The notes under the pieces were generated by a model. It did no database searches. It worked only from the letters and a program-made list of their open reading frames with translations, and was not told where the DNA came from. Positions 7,126 through 11,575 of a DNA stretch of 11,575 nt are shown piece by piece. Made by a program: the position numbers and the translations under genes. Within the stretch, counting starts at the first letter, position 1; every line of letters begins with the position of its first letter. Source of the DNA: JANXLS01 sp038227045 (GTDB taxonomy: Bacteria > Planctomycetota > SZUA-567 > H5-PLA8); the NCBI GenBank assembly GCA_038227045.1, contig JBBRQD010000155.1:1-11575 (forward strand). The letters run 5' to 3'.

Positions 7126-7339
7126 GGCCTGAAAGGCCCTGACATACCAGCCCAGGGCACCGCCCTGGGAAACAAATCGAGGGGGAAGACCGCGCCCTGA
7201 TAAGGGCAAAACATATTGGTTTCGCGATGCCCAGTATGTTTCGCCCTTATCAGGGCTTTGTTTATCGTGGATGCGCATAACCCGGGGTGGCGCGCGTTCC
7301 GTGCTTACTCCGGGCTGGTATGTGTCGGCCTTTCAGGCC
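7126..7339. repeat. Composite inverted-repeat element upstream of cheA
   Basis: The ends are inverted copies: 7126-7153 against 7312-7339, 25 of 28 positions matching, each containing GGCCTGAAAGGCC (itself palindromic) and ACATACCAGCCC. Inside, CCCAGGGC-ACC-GCCCTGGG (7151-7169) forms a perfect 8-bp hairpin. A 22-bp arm at 7194-7215 pairs with 7235-7256 with one mismatch around a 19-base loop, each arm carrying the smaller palindrome GCCCTGATAAGGGC or its complement. The two levels are not concentric (centres 7232 and 7225), so this looks like nested repeat units rather than one simple hairpin. I recall similar wording as dispersed repeats in Verrucomicrobiota-like genomes, unverified. No transposase is present. 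Confidence 0.65.
7194..7256. repeat. Long hairpin inside the composite element
   Basis: Arms 7194-7215 and 7235-7256 pair over 22 positions with one mismatch (7208/7242 region), loop 19 bases. If transcribed, this would be a very stable structure about 140 bases before the cheA start. Confidence 0.75.
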
Positions 7340-7393
7340 AAGAAAAAGGCGCACCTTTGGTGCTGCAAAGGCCCACGTAGGAATCGAGAATTT

Positions 7394-9865
7394 ATGAGCG
7401 ACGAGTTCGTAGCCCGTTTGCGCAAGAAGATCATGGCGACGTTCGAAGCCGAGGCGCGGGAGCGCTTGCAGGCCATCACGAACAGCCTTTTGTCGCTGGA
7501 ACAGAAACCGTCGCCAGAGGATCAAGCTGCGCTGCTCGCGGACATTTTTCGCGAGGCGCACACGCTGAAGGGCTCGGCCCGCGGTTTGGATCTCGAAGAC
7601 ATCGGGCATTTGGCGCACAAGCTGGAGAATGTCTTCACCCGTGTGCAAAAGGGCGAACTGGCGGCCGAACCCTCGGTCTTCGACGTGGTCTACCGCTGCC
7701 TGGATTGCATGGGCGTGATCGTCACGGCGGAAGCGTCCGGACAGATTGCGGACGTGAGTGTCAAGGATATTGAAGCCGAACTGGACAATCTGACCGGGAC
7801 CGCACCGGCCGTGCCCGCGCCGGCTCCCGAATCCTCCGCAACTACGGCCGCGCCGGTTGCGCCCGAGACCGCGCCACCCGCCACGGATTCAAACGACGTA
7901 TCGGACGTGCAACCGGTGACCGAAGCCATGGCCGTTCACGACGCCGACAGCGACGAACCGGCACCGCACGCGCAACCCACTCCCCTTGCCGTTATCTCCG
8001 GTCAGGAATTGAGCAAGGAACGGCGCAAAGAGCTGCGGCCCGCGGGGGAGTCTAGGCCTCGCGAGGAATCTCGCAGCAAGGACTCCACAAAAGTCACCGA
8101 AAACACGGTTCGTGTCGCCATTTCGAAACTGGACAACTTGATGGCTTTGGTGGGCGAGATTCAGGTCACGCGCGTCAGCACGTTAAGGCGTCTTGGCGAA
8201 ATCGGCGCGTTTCTGGATCTGTTCGAAGCGTGGGAAGGCGACTGGGGCCGGACGCGGACGGATTGCCGGAAAATACTTCAAATCGCGGAGACCGATTCGA
8301 TCACCGCTGAAAACCACTCGGCGTTGACCGAAATCCCGCGCAATCTCCCCGGATTCTTGAAGAACAGCGAGACGCGGCTGAAGACGGCGCTGGCGCAGGT
8401 CAATCTGCTGCGGCGCAATTTCAAATCGGACAGCCGGCGCATGGCCCAGGTCGTCACCGATTTGCAGGACGAAGTGCGCTACATTCGCATGTTGCCGGTC
8501 TCCACAGTGTTCCAAACCTTTCCGCGCATGATTCGCGACCTCAGCCGCCAAGTCGGCAAGGATGTCGAATTCGTGATGAACGGCGGCGACAACGAGATGG
8601 ACCGGTCCGTCATTGAACAGATCAGCGGACCGTTGGTTCACTTGCTGCGCAATTGCGTGGACCACGGCCTTGAAATGCCCGATGTCCGCCTGGCGGCGGG
8701 AAAGCCACCGAAAGGGCGCCTGACTCTGTCCGCCTCCCAACAAGGCGGCAGCATTCTCGTCGAAGTAAGCGACGATGGCGCTGGAATCGACGCCAACCGC
8801 GTCAAGGCGTCGGCGGTCAAGAAAGGCATCATCACCGCCGAGGCTGCCGCGGCGATGACCGAGCGCGAGGCGATCTGGCTGATTTTCAAATCGGGTGTGT
8901 CCACGCGCGCGGCCATTACGGATATTTCGGGCCGCGGCGTCGGCATGGACGCCGTGCGCGAGCATGTCGAGCGCATGAATGGCATCATCGAAATCGAAAC
9001 ACATTTGGGAAAAGGCACCAAGTTCACACTCAGCCTGCCCTTGACGGTCGCCACCACCCTGTCGCTGATGGTTCAGTCCAGCGGTTTGACGTTCGCGCTG
9101 CCCGTGGCTAACGTCATTCGCATCATGCGCATCAAGTCGTCGCAAATCGGCAGCGCCAGCGGGCGCGCGGTCATTCATGTGGACGGACGCCATCTGGCGC
9201 TGATCACGCTGTCGGAAACGTTGGGACTCAAACTGGAGCCTTCGTCTTCGAACAGCTTTCTGGCCATCATTGTCGGATCCGTGGAAGAACGGACGGCCTT
9301 TGTCGTGGATGCCGTCCTGGGCACGCAGGAGGTCATGATAAAGAGCCTGCCCAAACCGATGATCCGCGTGCCGTGCATCGCCGGCGCGACGATTTTGGGC
9401 ACCGGCGAGATTGCGATCATTTTGAACGCGGCGGATCTCAGCCGCACCACGAGCAAAAGCGGAGTCGCGTTGGAGACGCGTTTGACAAAGGCGGCGGTCA
9501 AAGCCAAAACGGCTCTGGTCGTGGACGATTCGGTGACGGTGCGCACGCTGCAAAAGAGCATCCTCGAATCCGCCGGTTATCGCGTGCGCATGTCCTTCGA
9601 CGGACTGGATGCCTGGACGATTTTGCAGAACGACACGTTTGACATCGTGCTTTCGGACGTCAACATGCCGCGCATGGACGGATTCGAACTGACTACCAAA
9701 ATGCGCGCCGACCCGAGAACGAAGGACACACCCGTGGTGCTGATCACATCGCTGTCGTCGCAGGAAGATCGCGAAAAAGGAATTCGCGCCGGAGCCGACG
9801 CGTACATTGTCAAGAGCATGTTCGAGCAGGAACGGCTTTTGGAAACCATCCGCGGATTGATCTAA
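7394..9865 (+). CDS. CheA histidine kinase fused to a receiver domain
   Basis: An 823-residue cytosolic hybrid kinase that autophosphorylates on receptor signal. Residues 5-132 are the HPt domain with H56 in AHTLKGSARG. A Pro/Ala-rich linker (about 135-235) stands where a P2 CheY-binding domain would be; none is seen. The dimerisation region (about 236-370) is longer than in E. coli CheA. The ATPase domain (about 371-550) shows the N box with N420 (HLLRNCVDHG), G1 DDGAGID (460-466), FKSGVST (498-504), GRGVGMD (513-519) and GKGTKF (539-544). A CheW-like P5 domain spans about 552-690. The receiver (705-823) has D711/D712, phosphoacceptor D755, T785 and K807. This matches WspE/FrzE-type kinases. 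The start at 7394 is chosen because MSDEFVARLRKK begins the HPt helix; the SD (AGGAA, 7379-7383) is weak. Likely targets are its own receiver, the CheB and the cyclase; the last is inferred. Confidence 0.95.
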   Translation: MSDEFVARLRKKIMATFEAEARERLQAITNSLLSLEQKPSPEDQAALLADIFREAHTLKGSARGLDLEDIGHLAHKLENVFTRVQKGELAAEPSVFDVVYRCLDCMGVIVTAEASGQIADVSVKDIEAELDNLTGTAPAVPAPAPESSATTAAPVAPETAPPATDSNDVSDVQPVTEAMAVHDADSDEPAPHAQPTPLAVISGQELSKERRKELRPAGESRPREESRSKDSTKVTENTVRVAISKLDNLMALVGEIQVTRVSTLRRLGEIGAFLDLFEAWEGDWGRTRTDCRKILQIAETDSITAENHSALTEIPRNLPGFLKNSETRLKTALAQVNLLRRNFKSDSRRMAQVVTDLQDEVRYIRMLPVSTVFQTFPRMIRDLSRQVGKDVEFVMNGGDNEMDRSVIEQISGPLVHLLRNCVDHGLEMPDVRLAAGKPPKGRLTLSASQQGGSILVEVSDDGAGIDANRVKASAVKKGIITAEAAAAMTEREAIWLIFKSGVSTRAAITDISGRGVGMDAVREHVERMNGIIEIETHLGKGTKFTLSLPLTVATTLSLMVQSSGLTFALPVANVIRIMRIKSSQIGSASGRAVIHVDGRHLALITLSETLGLKLEPSSSNSFLAIIVGSVEERTAFVVDAVLGTQEVMIKSLPKPMIRVPCIAGATILGTGEIAIILNAADLSRTTSKSGVALETRLTKAAVKAKTALVVDDSVTVRTLQKSILESAGYRVRMSFDGLDAWTILQNDTFDIVLSDVNMPRMDGFELTTKMRADPRTKDTPVVLITSLSSQEDREKGIRAGADAYIVKSMFEQERLLETIRGLI

Positions 9866-9897
9866 TATCTTTTCCAATAACCTGTCGCGCCCAGATG

Positions 9898-9915
9898 CGC
9901 CCCTCTTAAGGGGCG
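9898..9915. repeat. Short GC-rich hairpin between cheA and cheB
   Basis: CGCCCCT (9898-9904) pairs with AGGGGCG (9909-9915) around a CTTA loop, flanked by further GCGC-rich sequence (9886-9890, 9918-9924). It starts 33 bases after the cheA stop. It has no T-run, so it is more like a REP-type repeat than an intrinsic terminator, though it may still reduce read-through into cheB. Confidence 0.5.
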
Positions 9916-10059
9916 AGGCGCGCGGTACGATTTGGAATAGACGGCGCAGCCAAAAATAATCGCGCTGGACTTATATTTTGTAAAACAAAAGGTTAGACTC
10001 GAGACGTCTTTTAGGACACGGATCGATTCGTCCACGTCAAACATTGGAAGGTTTCACGC
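9916..10059 (+). promoter_or_regulatory. cheB leader, possible internal promoter or operator
   Basis: This AT-richer spacer contains a small inverted repeat TTTTGT-AAA-ACAAAA (9976-9990) and an 8-bp palindrome AGACGTCT (10002-10009). TTATAT at 9971-9976 could be a weak -10 element, but no clear -35 is seen. GGAAGG at 10046-10051 is the cheB ribosome binding site, 8 bases before the ATG. Whether cheB has its own promoter cannot be decided from sequence. Confidence 0.3.
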
Positions 10060-11241
10060 ATGATTCGAGTTCTGGTTGTGGAAGATTCACTCACGATGCA
10101 AGCCGTGCTCGCGGAGGTTCTGACGACCGATCCCGGGATTGAAATCGTCGGTGTCGCGAACAACGGAAAGGAAGGCGTGCGCCTCGCGCATGCGTTGAAG
10201 CCGGATGTCATCACGATGGATATCCGCATGCCGGTGATGGACGGATTCGAAGCCACCCGGCTGATCATGCAGGAATGCCCCACGCGTATCGTGGTCGTCA
10301 GCGCCAGCGTCAATTCTCCCGATTTGAACATCTCCTTCAACGCCATCAAGGCCGGCGCGCTGGATGTCGTCGAAAAGCCCGCGGGAGGCGGTGCAAATTT
10401 CGAAATCATCAGCGAGCGTTTGATTTCGGCGGTCAAACTCATGTCCGAAGTTCAGGTTGTGCGCCAACGCAAGCCGGCCGGCGGAACGTCGTCGGGAATT
10501 CATGTTTCTCCCATGTTTACGAATCCGTCGCAACCCGCTCCTGCCGGCGTTACCGGATTTTACAGCGCGCAGCGGGCATCGGCTTCGGCATTGCATTCCG
10601 CGGTAGGGGCAACCGAGTCGGCGTTGTCGCGCGCGGTTGCCGATCCCAACGCTCCGCCCAGAGCGGTTCGCGGCATCCCTGCGATTCTCGCAGTGGGTTC
10701 CTCGACGGGCGGCCCCGCGGCGCTTAGCGTTTTTTTGAAGGGCCTGCCGTCGAACCTGCCGGTGCCCGTGGTGATCGTGCAGCATATCACGGCGGGATTT
10801 GGCAAAGGCCTGGTGGATTGGCTCCAGAGCGAATGCGCGCTGCCGCTTCATATCGGTACGCAAGATCAGCGCATTTACCCGGGCGAGGTCTATTTCGCCC
10901 CGGACGACCATCACATGGTTTTGCATCGGCGGGGCATTCTCGGCCTGACTCGAACGCCGCAGGTCAGTTTCGTGCGCCCGTCGGCTACAGTGCTGTTTGA
11001 ATCCGTTGCGGCGAATTATGCCAACCAAGCCTTGGGGGTGATTCTGACGGGCATGGGCAACGATGGCGCATCCGGACTGAAGGACATTCGCGATGCCGGC
11101 GGAACGACTTTTGCCCAGGATCAAGCGACGTGTGTTGTGTACGGAATGCCCAAGGCCGCCGTCGAACTCAACGCGGTGGATTATGTATTGTCACTGCCAA
11201 CTATCGCGGGTCAAATCCTCCGCATTTGCAAGGTGCCATGA
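10060..11241 (+). CDS. CheB receptor methylesterase with receiver domain
   Basis: A 393-residue cytosolic response regulator predicted to remove methyl groups from the MCP (and possibly deamidate it), opposing CheR. The receiver (1-125) has E8/D9, phosphoacceptor D54 (ITMDIRMPVMDG), S81 and K106 (VEKPAGGG). The linker, about 128-205, is rich in Ala, Ser and Pro and longer than in E. coli CheB. The esterase domain (about 206-390) has the catalytic triad: S215 in GSSTGGPAAL, H242 in IVQHITAGFG and D335 in LTGMGNDGASG. PGEVYFAPDDHHM (274-286) is also typical. GGAAGG lies 8 bases before the ATG. It corresponds to WspF. The CheA at 7394 is the expected phosphodonor. It sits 194 bases after cheA, the second-largest gap in the cluster. 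Confidence 0.96.
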   Translation: MIRVLVVEDSLTMQAVLAEVLTTDPGIEIVGVANNGKEGVRLAHALKPDVITMDIRMPVMDGFEATRLIMQECPTRIVVVSASVNSPDLNISFNAIKAGALDVVEKPAGGGANFEIISERLISAVKLMSEVQVVRQRKPAGGTSSGIHVSPMFTNPSQPAPAGVTGFYSAQRASASALHSAVGATESALSRAVADPNAPPRAVRGIPAILAVGSSTGGPAALSVFLKGLPSNLPVPVVIVQHITAGFGKGLVDWLQSECALPLHIGTQDQRIYPGEVYFAPDDHHMVLHRRGILGLTRTPQVSFVRPSATVLFESVAANYANQALGVILTGMGNDGASGLKDIRDAGGTTFAQDQATCVVYGMPKAAVELNAVDYVLSLPTIAGQILRICKVP

Positions 11242-11516
11242 TCAAAAAGACAACCTGTTCAGAAACTTGGCATTACTAATCATCCAATCCCTTTCCATTG
11301 AAAATTCGCTGCATACATTTTTCAACCCTTGACTCCCGAGTTTTGGATTGGTCGGCTGCAGAAAAATAAAGTTTGTATGCTCTTTGCCGTCCTGGCGTCA
11401 ATGCGGCAAAAGCAGTTTTCAAGGCAGGGATTTCATCTAAACCCAATCTAAACTGAAAACACTATTTTTCGATGCCAAGGGTGTCGATTCTATATCGGGG
11501 GGCAGGAGTTGTCGCT
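11242..11516. other. Intergenic region after cheB
   Basis: No gene is supported in these 275 bases, which are more AT-rich than the coding DNA. TTTGCCG (11383-11389) pairs with CGGCAAA (11404-11410) around a 14-base loop and is followed by a weak TTTT at 11416; this is at best a poor terminator. No convincing promoter pair was found for the next gene. Confidence 0.4.
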
Positions 11517-11575
11517 ATGCTCAAGCCCGATTTGGCGAAGTGGAATCAGACACTCGACGACCTTTTTACGCTGGC
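11517..11575 (+). CDS. Start of an unidentified gene, cut by the window end
   Basis: An open frame of 19 codons begins MLKPDLAKWNQTLDDL and runs off the window. CAGGAG at 11503-11508, within a G-rich run, lies 8 bases before this ATG and supports the start. An in-frame ATG at 11472 and GTG at 11481 are also possible, but have no comparable upstream sequence; the frame is closed by a TGA at 11454. Too little is present to name the product or to say whether it belongs to the chemosensory cluster. Confidence 0.5.
   Translation, partial: MLKPDLAKWNQTLDDLFTL

Larger units (their letters stand above)
7056..7393. other. 338-bp repeat-packed intergenic region before cheA
   Basis: No gene is supported here. 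The region holds the 7065-7089 hairpin, an inverted pair at 7126-7153 and 7312-7339, a perfect hairpin at 7151-7169, a long hairpin at 7194-7256, and a small CCTTTG/CAAAGG hairpin just before cheA. A frame continuous with cheA is open back to an ATG at 7271, but those residues are encoded by the repeat and have no CheA similarity. Confidence 0.7.

Noticed and set aside
7120..7345. CRISPR array
   Set aside because: The repeats are inverted rather than direct, of different lengths, with no regular spacers and no cas genes.
7271..7393. N-terminal extension of CheA starting at an upstream ATG
   Set aside because: These 41 codons lie within the palindromic repeat block and do not resemble an HPt domain; the HPt helix begins naturally at the ATG at 7394.
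8183..9877. Long open frame (564 codons) antisense to cheA
   Set aside because: It mirrors the third-position bias of cheA, has Arg/Asp/His-rich low-information sequence and no recognisable domain. The sense strand has a full CheA with all motifs.
10087..11124. Long open frame antisense to cheB
   Set aside because: Same reason: a shadow of a strongly biased real gene, with no domain or start signal.

Overview
The window holds one chemosensory (chemotaxis-type) gene cluster, all on the + strand, from a moderately GC-rich Gram-negative-type bacterium. Every gene has a Shine-Dalgarno-like GGAG or AGG sequence. The phylum cannot be fixed from these genes. The dispersed palindromic repeats between them are of a kind I associate, from memory only, with Verrucomicrobiota, Planctomycetota and similar environmental lineages, so I offer that as a weak guess.

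Layout: 1-400 is a gene-free leader that contains a 165-bp imperfect palindrome with TA ends (55-219, MITE-like). 401-1822 encodes a response regulator-PAS-class III nucleotide cyclase. 1905-2606 encodes a 233-residue cysteine-motif protein of unknown function. 2637-3158 is a CheW, 3155-4660 a CheR methyltransferase with a C-terminal TPR region, and 4660-5214 a second CheW. 5277-7055 is a membrane methyl-accepting chemotaxis protein with two HAMP units. 7056-7393 is a 338-bp intergenic block packed with palindromes. 7394-9865 is a CheA-receiver hybrid kinase and 10060-11241 is CheB. 11242-11516 is intergenic, and an unidentified reading frame begins at 11517 and runs off the window.

How the genes fit together: two CheWs, a CheR-TPR, an MCP, a CheA with a fused receiver, and a CheB are the part list of Wsp-type (alternative cellular function) systems such as Pseudomonas WspA-F. 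In Wsp the output is WspR, a receiver-GGDEF diguanylate cyclase. Here no GGDEF gene or stand-alone CheY is present. The only separate receiver protein with an enzymatic output is the cyclase at the head of the cluster, whose substrate-recognition residues point to ATP. The simplest reading is a Wsp-like array in which CheA phosphorylates a receiver-linked adenylate cyclase, so that the signal becomes cAMP, with CheR and CheB setting receptor adaptation. The pairing of kinase and cyclase is inferred from gene order, not shown. No flagellar, pilus or cAMP-receptor gene is visible.

The intergenic spaces carry several distinct palindromes (55-219, 1839-1885, 7065-7089, 7126-7339, 9898-9915). These suggest a repeat-rich genome and may separate expression of the cyclase, the core array genes, cheA and cheB.
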